Of a DNA stretch of 64,000 nt, positions 14,928-23,221 are shown one piece after another. Under the pieces are notes generated by a model. It did no database searches, was not told the origin of the DNA, and saw nothing but the letters and a program-made list of their open reading frames with translations. The stretch is from Luteibaculum sp964627445 (GTDB taxonomy: Bacteria > Bacteroidota > Bacteroidia > Flavobacteriales_D > Luteibaculaceae). Positions within the stretch are counted from its first letter, which is position 1. Each line of letters begins with the position of its first letter. The stretch spans positions 62,001-126,000 of the forward strand of contig CAZVJF010000005.1 in the NCBI GenBank assembly GCA_964627445.1, in the 5' to 3' direction. The translations under genes were made by a program, and so were the position numbers.

Positions 14928-15032
14928 TCAGCATTTGTTACAGCCTTTTTTGCTCTCGGCTGGTTTCGATTTTGTGTTTTTACCCACGCTGCGCACGTGT
15001 GGAAGTCGTTTTTTTCTATCCGGTGGTCTCAT
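14928..15032 (-). CDS. Basic small protein, 34 aa, ending CNKC
   Basis: A 34-codon frame fills the gap between two structural genes. Its ATG lies 17 bp inside the end of the upstream gene and its TGA ends 1 bp before the ATG of the next gene. The product is strongly basic (RPPDRKKRLPHVRSVGK; SKPAESKKG) and ends in CNKC, a possible metal-binding or disulphide pair. Function unknown. The tight fit to both neighbours is the main reason to believe it is translated. Confidence 0.45.
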   Translation of the reverse strand: MRPPDRKKRLPHVRSVGKNTKSKPAESKKGCNKC

Positions 15033-15981
15033 CGTATTTCCATCCATCTTTTTGGAAGCACCTGCTGTCCATTTTGTCCAGATAGGTGCTGATGTTCATC
15101 AAACCACTCTTTAGATGCTGGGGATAGGTAAGCTCCTCCCATTCTGGTAGTTTATATTGCAGCCATTCATCGCTGTGGATGGATAGAAAGTTTAGCCTGG
15201 AACTGCTCTGCCACTCTTTAAGAATGAGGATACCTACCTTATAAAGCATGGCAAACTTTAAATCATCGAGCAGATGGCAAAATGCTTTTTCCATGGAGCA
15301 CGCCAATTGCATGTGCACCTGAATACCATAGGATGAATAACCACGATTACTTCCGTTGATTCCCTTGATGAAGATGGGGGCATCGCTATTACCGCAGTAG
15401 CCGCAAAAGCCACGAGTAATGGATTTTCGAATACTGCTGGCCGCTGGACTAATGTCTGAGGTGTTCCACTTTACAGTAACCCAGTCGGTAATACCCTTGT
15501 AATTCACCTCAACTTCAGTGGGAACGCCCGCTTCAAGATTTACCTTGAACTCCTGGGGATTGATGCCGTCCGAGACCGTTATAACCTTATCGGTTACTGT
15601 GGTATCTGCGAGCACAGTGAGGCTGTCGATTACAATTTGGCCCAGTGTAGAATAGCGCTTCTCAATGTACACGCCTTTGTCTGCATTCTCAGGGTCGTAG
15701 TAGCCTAGTTCTGGCTCCAAAACACCAATTAAAGCAGCCTCCTTGGTTTCGGAGGTTGCAAATTCCTTAAGAAGCATGGCCCGCGCATCCTCCAATACCA
15801 GTTGTCCAGCAAAATCAATTTTCTCTTGAATAAGCTGAGCACCCGATTGATGATTATCGGCAATTTGAGCAGCGTTTTTAACTGAAATCCCCTCAAGGTT
15901 TTCAAGCCATAAGCCGCTTTTAGGCACTTTACCGTTGTTGGTACACCCTTTAGATAATATGAAGTCTTTGAGGCACAGCAT
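15016..15981 (-). CDS. Structural/connector region protein, 321 aa, unknown function
   Basis: Not recognised. The first third is helical, the middle is beta-rich (TVTDKVITVSDGINPQEFKVNLEAG), and the C-terminal half carries FCGYCGNSDAP and further Cys residues, suggesting a zinc site. It lies between the capsid genes and the gp10-like gene, where connector proteins are encoded. Its start overlaps the previous stop by one base (TAATG type), so it is coupled. Confidence 0.5.
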   Translation of the reverse strand: MLCLKDFILSKGCTNNGKVPKSGLWLENLEGISVKNAAQIADNHQSGAQLIQEKIDFAGQLVLEDARAMLLKEFATSETKEAALIGVLEPELGYYDPENADKGVYIEKRYSTLGQIVIDSLTVLADTTVTDKVITVSDGINPQEFKVNLEAGVPTEVEVNYKGITDWVTVKWNTSDISPAASSIRKSITRGFCGYCGNSDAPIFIKGINGSNRGYSSYGIQVHMQLACSMEKAFCHLLDDLKFAMLYKVGILILKEWQSSSRLNFLSIHSDEWLQYKLPEWEELTYPQHLKSGLMNISTYLDKMDSRCFQKDGWKYDETTG

Positions 15982-16319
15982 TACTCTTGATCGGGTTCAT
16001 TTTCATCCTCCACATCCTGTGGATCGGATTCTGCGTGCTCATCCGAATCAATAAAAACCTTGGACATACTTCTACGTACACCCCATTCTTTTTGGCGAAA
16101 CTTCTTTATGGAAGCCTCAACCAATTCGGGTTTATCAAAGGGCTTCCCATTGTTCCCACGAAAGCGTAACTCGAAGCTTGTAGCCTTGGTGTCTTCTTTG
16201 GTCTCTGGAACCAAGATAAAGGGCTTATAGCCTTTACGCTCCAGGTCTGCAATGCAGTGAGCCGCTACCGAGCATAGACGGGGTACCAGCTGGGTAATTA
16301 ATGCAAGATTGTTGTTCAT
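15981..16319 (-). CDS. Hypothetical structural-operon protein, 112 aa
   Basis: Not recognised. It has an N-terminal helix (ALITQLVPRLCSVAAHCIADLE), a central beta segment (KPFILVPETKEDT; SFELRFRGNNGKPF), a basic helix, and a very acidic tail (DPQDVEDENEPDQE). It is the first gene after the capsid gene and its terminator-like hairpin, so it may be made at a lower level than capsid. Its place suggests a head or connector accessory role. Confidence 0.5.
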   Translation of the reverse strand: MNNNLALITQLVPRLCSVAAHCIADLERKGYKPFILVPETKEDTKATSFELRFRGNNGKPFDKPELVEASIKKFRQKEWGVRRSMSKVFIDSDEHAESDPQDVEDENEPDQE

Positions 16320-16331
16320 AACGAAAAGATT

Positions 16332-16358
16332 AAAAGGGGGACGCCATGCCCCCCTTTT
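16332..16358 (-). terminator. Hairpin directly after the capsid gene
   Basis: AAAAGGGGG and CCCCCCTTTT form a strong stem with an eight-base loop 2 bp after the capsid stop codon. On the minus strand it ends in TTTTAATCTTTT. A partial terminator here would make capsid transcript more abundant than the downstream connector and fibre genes. Confidence 0.6.
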
Positions 16359-16360
16359 GG

Positions 16361-17419
16361 TTAAGGTGTTTCGATTACGCGGTTTGCGAAATAGTTGAAG
16401 GTGTAGTTTACACCAGCACGCTCGTCTCCAGGCTTGAATGCATCGGAAGGAAGCACCCAGTAATCGTAGTGCAATTTGATGGTAGACAAATAGCGCTCAG
16501 CGCAATCATCATACTTCAAATTCCAGTCGAACTCAATGTTCTTAACTGGGTTCACTATGGTTACTTTCTGGATTTGATCGCCACGGTGTGCGAACTCACC
16601 CTTGTACTTGTTGAAGGTTACCATCTGGCAAGCTCCAGGGGCAAATACAAGCATGTTGTTTTTGTTCGCTGCGGGCGCAGAGATTTGATCCACATCGCGG
16701 TCGCGGAAGAACATAAAGTTCTTCAGTTTGCCCAGGTCTTGACCGAGGTCGTTCGCAACACCCAGTTTCTGCAAGGTAGCGTACTCAGACAGATTCCCTG
16801 TACCCACAACCATAGGCATACCTGCAATGGATAAATCCTGCATGTCCTCCATCATGGTGGACTCACCCGATAAATCTGCGCGAATCTCACCCGTAGCTTT
16901 CTGCTGAATCATGTTCAGGTCTTTACCGCCTGCAACTCCACCAATAAAGTTGCCCACCTTAGCAAGGTAAAGCGCAGCTAAATCGCGGTTAATTGCACGG
17001 TAAAGCGCATTCATATCAGTAGCCATGATACGTGCACGATACTCACTAGGAGCTTTCCAGAAATGGCGCATTTCCTCCTCATCGAAGTCGCGTTTAATTT
17101 CTTTGTAGCGTGTTACCGACACGAGGTCGTGAAGTGGGGATCGTGTCTCTCCTTGAGTACACAACCCTTCTGGAGTATCAGAGACTTCGTCATGCGTACT
17201 GGGCTGTACATACTCAATTTTTACTTGACGGTATTTCCCGTCCTTAAGGTCGGTCTGAAGCTGCTGTACACCACGGGTGTTAACCGGTGATGTAATGGCA
17301 TCCAAAAGACCCGTTTTCTCCGGCATCAGCTCGGGTGCGTTTTGGGCTGCAATCCTGTTCAGGTCTTGCTGTACCGTCTTACACACATCTGCCAATGGGA
17401 TTGTAATGTTATTTGGCAT
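16361..17419 (-). CDS. Major capsid protein (probable)
   Basis: A 352-aa protein. The call rests on position (between scaffold and connector genes, followed by a strong hairpin), size, and sequence style: an N-terminal helical arm (ADVCKTVQQDLNRIAAQNAP), a long central helix-rich region (SEYRARIMATDMNALYRAIN), and a C-terminal beta domain with FAPGACQMVTFNKYKGEF and a conserved-looking NIEFDWNLKYDDCAERYL. No named family motif is certain. It starts 130 bp after the scaffold gene, the longest gap in this part of the operon, which may hold extra expression signals. Confidence 0.65.
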   Translation of the reverse strand: MPNNITIPLADVCKTVQQDLNRIAAQNAPELMPEKTGLLDAITSPVNTRGVQQLQTDLKDGKYRQVKIEYVQPSTHDEVSDTPEGLCTQGETRSPLHDLVSVTRYKEIKRDFDEEEMRHFWKAPSEYRARIMATDMNALYRAINRDLAALYLAKVGNFIGGVAGGKDLNMIQQKATGEIRADLSGESTMMEDMQDLSIAGMPMVVGTGNLSEYATLQKLGVANDLGQDLGKLKNFMFFRDRDVDQISAPAANKNNMLVFAPGACQMVTFNKYKGEFAHRGDQIQKVTIVNPVKNIEFDWNLKYDDCAERYLSTIKLHYDYWVLPSDAFKPGDERAGVNYTFNYFANRVIETP

Positions 17420-17548
17420 TTTAGATTAGATTCTACGTGAATCGCTAATCAATGCGTAAGGCTTAGCGAATTGCCTTAGAGGTTTGCCCCGTTTTTTGCT
17501 TAGCCGGACAACGCTAAAGGGTGGTTTCTGATGTATAAAAGAGGGAGA

Positions 17549-18412
17549 CTAGCTCCCCATTTTTTCAATGTTGGCTTCTGCTCTGGCCATACCAGGCAAA
17601 TTGTAGTTGCTTGATGGCGCTGGGTCTGGATTACCCCCGCCTCCCGGTTTTCCACCGCCTGGTTCCGCGTTGCTCTTGCGAACCAATTGGTTTTCTTCAA
17701 GGAATTTGTCAACACGAGCAGTATACGTCAAGCGGTCGTTCCCTTCATAAGCTTCTAGCAACTCATCACTGCCTTCTTTGGGTTTTTGGTATAGTGATGG
17801 CTTACCATCTTCGAGCTTTACCACAAAGTTTTCCTTGGCATCGGCAAGAATTGCTTTTGCAAGAAATTCAGGGTTACCCAAAACCCCCTCCTTTTTCGAG
17901 GATAAGTGCTTCTTAGTGGCATCCAAGAGGTGGATATCATCCAGCTGCGATTGATGGGATTCTTTGAGCCCTGGAATTACCTCTTTTTCGTACTTTTCAA
18001 CCTGCTCTTGAAGCTTTTTAGCCTCCTGTTTTGCAGTTCTTAGTGCTTCGTTGTCACCCTGGCCTTTCCCCTTATTGCGTTCTGCAATTTTATCTATGGC
18101 CAGCTCTACTAAGGAATCATAGCGTGTTTCCTGCGGCAATGCCTCTACCTCTTCTTTGGTAATCTCTGGCACCTGCTTAAGGATGTTGCGCTCTTTGCTT
18201 CCAAGCACCTTACCACGAATTCGCTTTTCGATGGGATCAAGGAAGTTTTGATCATTCTCAAAGCGATTTTTGTAGGTCTCCGTAACAGCGGAAACCAACT
18301 CATCGCTGGACAACTTGGCTAGCTCTTCCTTTTTATCTTCATCCGTAAAAAGGGATATCGTTTCAGGCTTTACGCCCAATTTTTTCAGAAATTCTTGAAG
18401 CTTTTCGTGCAT
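17549..18412 (-). CDS. Capsid scaffolding-like protein
   Basis: A 287-aa, charged, mostly helical protein. Residues about 115-160 form a coiled coil (EALRTAKQEAKKLQEQVEKY), and the C-terminus is a flexible Gly/Pro/Asn stretch followed by NYNLPGMARAEANIEKMG. This is the classic build of phage scaffolding proteins, encoded just before the capsid. The N-terminus (EKLQEFLKKLGVKPE) also recurs in such proteins. It is joined to the upstream coiled-coil gene by an overlapping stop/start. Confidence 0.65.
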   Translation of the reverse strand: MHEKLQEFLKKLGVKPETISLFTDEDKKEELAKLSSDELVSAVTETYKNRFENDQNFLDPIEKRIRGKVLGSKERNILKQVPEITKEEVEALPQETRYDSLVELAIDKIAERNKGKGQGDNEALRTAKQEAKKLQEQVEKYEKEVIPGLKESHQSQLDDIHLLDATKKHLSSKKEGVLGNPEFLAKAILADAKENFVVKLEDGKPSLYQKPKEGSDELLEAYEGNDRLTYTARVDKFLEENQLVRKSNAEPGGGKPGGGGNPDPAPSSNYNLPGMARAEANIEKMGS

Positions 18413-18921
18413 TACTTACCAGTTTTTTCGGATTCAGCTACTCGGTCTTTAAGCGATTTTTGACCGCTATCTTTTTTTGATGCAGCAGAACTATCAGCCC
18501 CTTTGGCTGGCGCCTCCTTAGTTTCCGGGGCAGGTGCTGACTCCTTAATTTTAGACGCTTCCTGTTTTGCAACTTCAACAATGGACTCCGCTTGCTTTTT
18601 TCCTTCAGCAACGGCATCGTCTTTGATTTTCTGTGCTTCTGCTTTTGCCTTGCTTAGAATGGACTCCGCTTGCTTCTCAGCGTCTTCAACCATTTTTGCA
18701 TCAGCAGAAGCGGCACCCTTTCCCGATGCGGCAGTTTCCAATAGAGACCCCTCCTCGATTAACTTGCCTTCTTTGTCAACCAGGTTGTACAAATGTTGCT
18801 TTAAGTTGGGGTGCTTGTAGGTTTTCACCGCTTTCCAAACCCCTTGTGATGTGGGCTTTACGCTGCCATCCTTAAGGTTCTTTAGAAAGATTTCGTTGGG
18901 GTATTTTTTTTGATCTGCCAT
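18412..18921 (-). CDS. Coiled-coil head-operon protein, 169 aa
   Basis: The N-terminal 70 residues look like a folded domain (NEIFLKNLKDGSVKPTSQGV; KTYKHPNLKQHLYNLVDKEG). The rest is an Ala/Lys/Glu-rich helix with two similar blocks, KMVEDAEKQAESILSKAKAE and KKQAESIVEVAKQEASKIKE, and a Lys-rich tail. It lies just before the scaffold gene and may assist head assembly; the function is unknown. Low complexity means that similarity searches may mislead. Confidence 0.5.
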   Translation of the reverse strand: MADQKKYPNEIFLKNLKDGSVKPTSQGVWKAVKTYKHPNLKQHLYNLVDKEGKLIEEGSLLETAASGKGAASADAKMVEDAEKQAESILSKAKAEAQKIKDDAVAEGKKQAESIVEVAKQEASKIKESAPAPETKEAPAKGADSSAASKKDSGQKSLKDRVAESEKTGK

Positions 18922-18972
18922 GCTTATTGCTTTGCGTTTACAATAAGCTAGGCAATAATTGAACCCGAGAAG

Positions 18973-19332
18973 CTATTCTTCATCTTTTTGTTGTTGGCTT
19001 CGTAATCTGGATTTGGCCACTTCCAATTCAATTTCCTTCAATTCAAGGTCTATATCGGATTGCTTCTTTCGATTGGCTACAATAACATACTCATCAAATA
19101 GCTTTTTCCGCTCCAGCTTTTTGATGTTGGCGGCTTCCACTTTCTCGGTGCCTATTGCCCATCGCTCTCGGTAATACACAATGGATCCCATTAAGATTAA
19201 GAGCCATCCCATCGGGGATATGTTATTTCCTCCGTTGAGATAATCCCAAACCACTGCAGCACCTCCCGGAAGGATATCCAGAAGCACCATAAACTTTTTA
19301 AGTAGTGGTATGTGCAGTTTTGACGGGATCAT
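18973..19332 (-). CDS. Membrane-anchored helical protein, 119 aa
   Basis: One or two hydrophobic segments (FMVLLDILPGGAAVVWDYL; ISPMGWLLILMGSIVYYRE) are followed by a long charged helix (KKQSDIDLELKEIELEVAKS). Its ATG overlaps the stop of the 35-aa gene. It lies next to the MuF-toxin gene in the direction of transcription, so it is a candidate immunity or accessory factor as well as a plain structural-operon protein. No family is recognised. Confidence 0.5.
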   Translation of the reverse strand: MIPSKLHIPLLKKFMVLLDILPGGAAVVWDYLNGGNNISPMGWLLILMGSIVYYRERWAIGTEKVEAANIKKLERKKLFDEYVIVANRKKQSDIDLELKEIELEVAKSRLRSQQQKDEE

Positions 19333-19436
19333 TGTTTTAATCTTAATTCTTGTATCTTTGTATCAGCTACTTCGGTAGTTATGGTTTGGGCTATATGCCC
19401 GAACCCCGCCTCTGGGCTAATCTCTTGTTTATACAT
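19329..19436 (-). CDS. Small protein, 35 aa, between MuF-toxin and membrane protein genes
   Basis: The ATG at 19436 overlaps the stop of the MuF-toxin gene (TAATG), and the TGA at 19329 overlaps the ATG of the next gene (ATGA). The product begins MYKQEISPEAGFGHIAQTIT and ends in a charged helix (TKIQELRLKQ). Such perfect coupling on both sides is strong evidence for a real gene. Function unknown; because it directly follows a toxin-like domain, an immunity or chaperone role should be considered. Confidence 0.6.
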   Translation of the reverse strand: MYKQEISPEAGFGHIAQTITTEVADTKIQELRLKQ

Positions 19437-20734
19437 TAGGTTAGCCCAGTTGTATTTTTAAGCAGTGCATTTCTATTTGAAATGTCTTTCCTAGTGAATT
19501 TTTTCAGCTTGCCTCCTTTTATTATCCAAATGGATTTCAATTTCCTTGATCTTTCAATTCTTCTAGATATAATCTTGATGTTTTCAATGGAAAACTGAAA
19601 CCCTTCAGGTATCTCAATGACCAAATTATTGGCCTGCTTTTGTCCTAGCTTGATATTTTGATCTACCGCATTCACAGATGACCGGTTTGGGGACTTGAAC
19701 TCAAACTTTGTCCCGTTAACCAATGCATCAGGATTCTTAACCCCAGGCTCCTTTTGCAACGGTAATAAGTCTACATCATAGCCTTGATCTCGAAGGAAGA
19801 GACCAATTCTTTTATTCCCTGCGAGCTCATTCTTACCGTGGTCCGGATCAATTCTTAATACATTGCCTTTATCGTTTGCCAGAACAGTTGTGGAACGAGC
19901 GTTTTTGATCTCCTTGTCCACTGGCCCATCACTAGGTATCGCTTCATGCCTGCAATTATACCCCCCGCGATAAACAGCAAAGGTATCGGCCGTTGTAGAT
20001 TTCACCATTCCGGAACCGTTACGCATGGCCCAAGCCAGCTCCTTTTTTAGTTCCTTCATAGGAATGAAGCCTTTATTCACCCAGCGCTCACATTGCGAGC
20101 GGCTATCGTCTACCAAGCTTCCTACGTACAAATACCCTGCAAAGTCATATTCTTGTTGAATACGGGTATTAACGTTGCCTTGGTATTGACCCAACGCATC
20201 ACGGGCTACCTGACCGCTCCACCGGGTAAGAATTCCTTTCCGTTCTTCGGTTCCGCGAACCAGATCCTTCATTACATCCAGCGTATCCTTAACACCTGCG
20301 CCTAGATTCACGCGTTGAAACAGCGCTTTGCGAATAGGTTCCGTGAAGGCGCTGTTAATTTGCGCGTCTTGCAGTGTATTTAGCGTATCACGGACAAACC
20401 CTGCTTTTTCAGTTGCAAGCAGCTTTTCTGGAATGGTAATTTGATTGATATTCTTATGCAGATCCTTGAGGTTGGCATTGATTTCATCAAAGGAATCGAC
20501 AAATGCCAGGATGTTTTTCCGATAATCCGATTGAGCTACAATGTCCGCTAGCTTTGGCTTTAGCTGAGACAGCACCTTAAAGGCGGTTTTGTCTTTAGCA
20601 AACTTTCCTCCCTTGGAGTCTAAGGTTAGAATAAGCTTTTCCAGCTCCTTGTATAGCTGATCTTCCACCCGGTCTAATCCCTTGGTGAGCCTTGCAACAC
20701 GCCCATCAATAATATCAAAGGTGTTTTTAGGCAT
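19436..20734 (-). CDS. MuF-like head protein fused to a CdiA-type nuclease toxin domain
   Basis: A 432-aa protein. Residues about 130-267 match phage Mu gpF-like minor head proteins, including DDSRSQCERWVNKGF (209-223) and GGYNCRHEAIP (257-267). The C-terminal part, about 285-415, resembles the CdiA C-terminal tRNase domain with a PD-(D/E)XK-like core: PD at 335-336, EFK at 345-347 and a QAN helix at 367-369. MuF proteins with variable toxin ends are known in temperate phages. The head part would be packed in the virion; the toxin part may act on a recipient cell or a competing phage. Activity here is inferred. Confidence 0.75.
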   Translation of the reverse strand: MPKNTFDIIDGRVARLTKGLDRVEDQLYKELEKLILTLDSKGGKFAKDKTAFKVLSQLKPKLADIVAQSDYRKNILAFVDSFDEINANLKDLHKNINQITIPEKLLATEKAGFVRDTLNTLQDAQINSAFTEPIRKALFQRVNLGAGVKDTLDVMKDLVRGTEERKGILTRWSGQVARDALGQYQGNVNTRIQQEYDFAGYLYVGSLVDDSRSQCERWVNKGFIPMKELKKELAWAMRNGSGMVKSTTADTFAVYRGGYNCRHEAIPSDGPVDKEIKNARSTTVLANDKGNVLRIDPDHGKNELAGNKRIGLFLRDQGYDVDLLPLQKEPGVKNPDALVNGTKFEFKSPNRSSVNAVDQNIKLGQKQANNLVIEIPEGFQFSIENIKIISRRIERSRKLKSIWIIKGGKLKKFTRKDISNRNALLKNTTGLT

Positions 20735-20737
20735 GTG

Positions 20738-22447
20738 CTATTCATTGGGGTTACCATTATCATCGTATAGTGTAGCTTGTACGGGCTTTTGCTTTTGGAA
20801 ATCAGCATTCACTTTTAAGTGAATTGCGTCCATGGTAGCATTGAGGAACGCTGGTTTCCCCATCTCCATTTGCACCTTGAACAGTATGGATGGCGACAAT
20901 ACGCTGAAGGAATATTGATCCCGTTCTACTGCACCATTGGCAAGCATCATTCCCTTTTCGTCTTCTGTATATGGGAATAGTGGGTCATAAGCGAGTAGAT
21001 ACTCCGCCATTTTAAGGGCCACCTTGTCGGAAGAATACCGCTCCTTTATTAGATGGTGAGTGGCCATTTGAATTAAGAAGCTGGGCGCACCCTTTTCCTT
21101 GAGCATGGTTACCTCTTCGGCTAAATCTGCCTCTGTTTTAGGCTTAAACGATTTAGGAAGCACCAGGGTAACCGAAGCATTTTGATTGATGAACCGCAGT
21201 TTGGAGATAAACTCCAAAGATTGCTTTACAATGTGGTTGTAGAAATGAAAGCCAATCTTGTCGATCATAGCCTTGGTGCCTTCGCGGTCTATCTCCTTTG
21301 CCAAGCCGCTTTGAGCAGACTCTACACGTAAGAGATTCAGTGCTTTTTCAGCATCTGCCAGAAAATTGCGCCAGTGCTTTTCCTGGTATTCTAGGTTGGC
21401 GGGAGGTAGCACATGGTATTTAATGGCATCTGTGCGTACGGCTTCATCGCCATTGATCGATTTGTTTTTTGGCCTCAGGAGCACCCCGTATGGGCTTAAA
21501 GGACGGGCCAGCCCCGTACCTTTGCAGCTGGGGCATGTTTTCCACTGGTTCATTCCTTTGCCGGCCTCTCTAATTTTACCGCTCTCACAACCCTGATGGG
21601 TACATGTGGTGCTTTCCATCTCACGAATGGGATGTGCTGAGGTAATTACTGAAGCCTGGTGGTCTGAATAATTCTTTATGGCTTCATTAGCCGGTGGAAC
21701 CGCACCGTAAAAAAATGAGGTATAGACGAGTTCATCGGTTTTCTCGTCCGTGATTTGATCCCCACCCAATGTAATCAAGGGCATTTTGCCCAATCCATGT
21801 TTGTAATAAGGTTGAAGCTGGTATTTGCTGATGCCCCCCGCCTGTATCTGCACATACTTGTAGTAGTAGGTTTCATCGACCAGGTAGTATACCTCACCAT
21901 CAACGGTGGTTCCATTTTGCAGGGTAATCTTGTTGATCTCCTCAGACTTCCACGAAACAAAATCCTTTCTCCAGTGCCGAATCTTTTTAGATAGTATGAG
22001 TAAGGGCTTCACCTCAACGCTTGAACTTGCATCGGTAATTCCTTCGCCATCGGGCCACCAAACTATCAAGCCGTTAGGGTCATCTATCATTCTGCGGATC
22101 ACCTTAGAGTTCATCCATTGCCAGAACTTCAGGTTATCGATCTTGAGCTCCTCAATGTATTGGGTAAGATTTTCCGAAACGGAAACCGAGGCGTTGCTTT
22201 CGGTAAGCAACTCCTGCAGGCGCTCAACAGCGCGGTTGAAGATATTGTTGGTTAGGTGCTCAAAATTGGCAACACGATACTCATACGTTTCTTTAGATTC
22301 TGTAGGCCTCCTTTTGGTTAGGAGTTCACCAGGGCTCTTACGCTGGGTGTGAACAGTAATATCCTTGTATTCCTGCTCCCAACGCTTTTTTACGTCAGGA
22401 GCGGGAATAGAAAAAAAGGATTTATTGACTTTGTTAACGTCAATCAC
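20738..22447 (-). CDS. Portal-like protein with an inserted zinc ribbon
   Basis: A 569-aa protein starting at GTG 22447. It lies directly before the MuF gene, the usual place of the portal, and has suitable size and mixed helical/beta build (for example KFWQWMNSKVIRRMIDDPNG; a long C-terminal helical stem near EKALNLLRVESAQSGLAKE). At about residues 281-309 there is an insertion with TCTHQGCESGK and KTCPSCKGTG, a DnaJ-like zinc ribbon that portals generally lack. The protein would form the dodecameric DNA channel of the head. Stop and start of neighbours are 3 bp apart. Confidence 0.6.
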   Translation of the reverse strand: MIDVNKVNKSFFSIPAPDVKKRWEQEYKDITVHTQRKSPGELLTKRRPTESKETYEYRVANFEHLTNNIFNRAVERLQELLTESNASVSVSENLTQYIEELKIDNLKFWQWMNSKVIRRMIDDPNGLIVWWPDGEGITDASSSVEVKPLLILSKKIRHWRKDFVSWKSEEINKITLQNGTTVDGEVYYLVDETYYYKYVQIQAGGISKYQLQPYYKHGLGKMPLITLGGDQITDEKTDELVYTSFFYGAVPPANEAIKNYSDHQASVITSAHPIREMESTTCTHQGCESGKIREAGKGMNQWKTCPSCKGTGLARPLSPYGVLLRPKNKSINGDEAVRTDAIKYHVLPPANLEYQEKHWRNFLADAEKALNLLRVESAQSGLAKEIDREGTKAMIDKIGFHFYNHIVKQSLEFISKLRFINQNASVTLVLPKSFKPKTEADLAEEVTMLKEKGAPSFLIQMATHHLIKERYSSDKVALKMAEYLLAYDPLFPYTEDEKGMMLANGAVERDQYSFSVLSPSILFKVQMEMGKPAFLNATMDAIHLKVNADFQKQKPVQATLYDDNGNPNE

Positions 22448-22450
22448 GAT

Positions 22451-23020
22451 CTAGGGGGTTTGAGACGTGCTCTTAATAACCGCGCCCAGACCAGGAACCG
22501 TAACAGGAACCACAATACCATCTGTATTGATAGCGATGCTACCATCGATGTAGGTATTGCCATTGATATCTTCCTCAATTACATCGTCAATCTCTGGCGA
22601 GTAATTGTCAAAGAAACCACGAAAGCGATCTTCGGTGTCCACAACCCCCAGCAGATACTTCTGGTAGTTCTTTTGGATGGCCGACCAAAAAACAATGTCC
22701 TTGTTTTCTGAGAGCTCCGAGTTGTAGTCTTTGAACTGGTAGGTATCGGTTTTACCCGTCACTTCCTCAGGAGTAGAAGACGAGAATTTTGCCTTGGTAA
22801 AAGACCCTTTGGGTTTTTGGCCCAACAGTTTACCCGAAGCCACAAGATCACCGTCTTGAATTTTCTGGGTCCACTCTGCAAGGTCTGTAATGTCAGCAAA
22901 GGTTTTGTTACACTTCATGAACACCAGGTGTTCTAAGCCCCCTTTTCTGCGCTTGTTATCACATCCCTGTGCTAGGCCTTCTGGCAATGCTTCCTCGCAT
23001 GCATCTGCACATACTGGCAT
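22451..23020 (-). CDS. Tail tube-like or head accessory protein, 189 aa
   Basis: Not recognised with certainty. The N-terminus is rich in Cys (VCADACEEALPEGLAQGC). The middle, from about residue 50 to 175, is a beta-rich domain with a YQFKDYNSELSENKDIVFWSAI segment and an ITTD-like end, which resembles tail tube or 'tail protein' folds. It precedes the portal gene. Upstream on the same strand, the 24.1-33.6 kb tail genes are separated from it by the cyclase-like gene. Confidence 0.45.
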   Translation of the reverse strand: MPVCADACEEALPEGLAQGCDNKRRKGGLEHLVFMKCNKTFADITDLAEWTQKIQDGDLVASGKLLGQKPKGSFTKAKFSSSTPEEVTGKTDTYQFKDYNSELSENKDIVFWSAIQKNYQKYLLGVVDTEDRFRGFFDNYSPEIDDVIEEDINGNTYIDGSIAINTDGIVVPVTVPGLGAVIKSTSQTP

Positions 23021-23221
23021 GATTTAAAAAGTTTTGAATTGACCGAAACTGCTTATGCGCTGGTGAGCTTCGTAACCAAGGGAGTGTGTTCAGAAACCAG
23101 GCAGAAGGTATTTAAAGAGTGAGAAAAGGGAGTGGATTTCTCACAACCGTTAGTGCATTTACCGTGAAATCTGGTAATTTGAGGCCATTACGATAATTAC
23201 GGTTCGGCAATTACTAATAGA

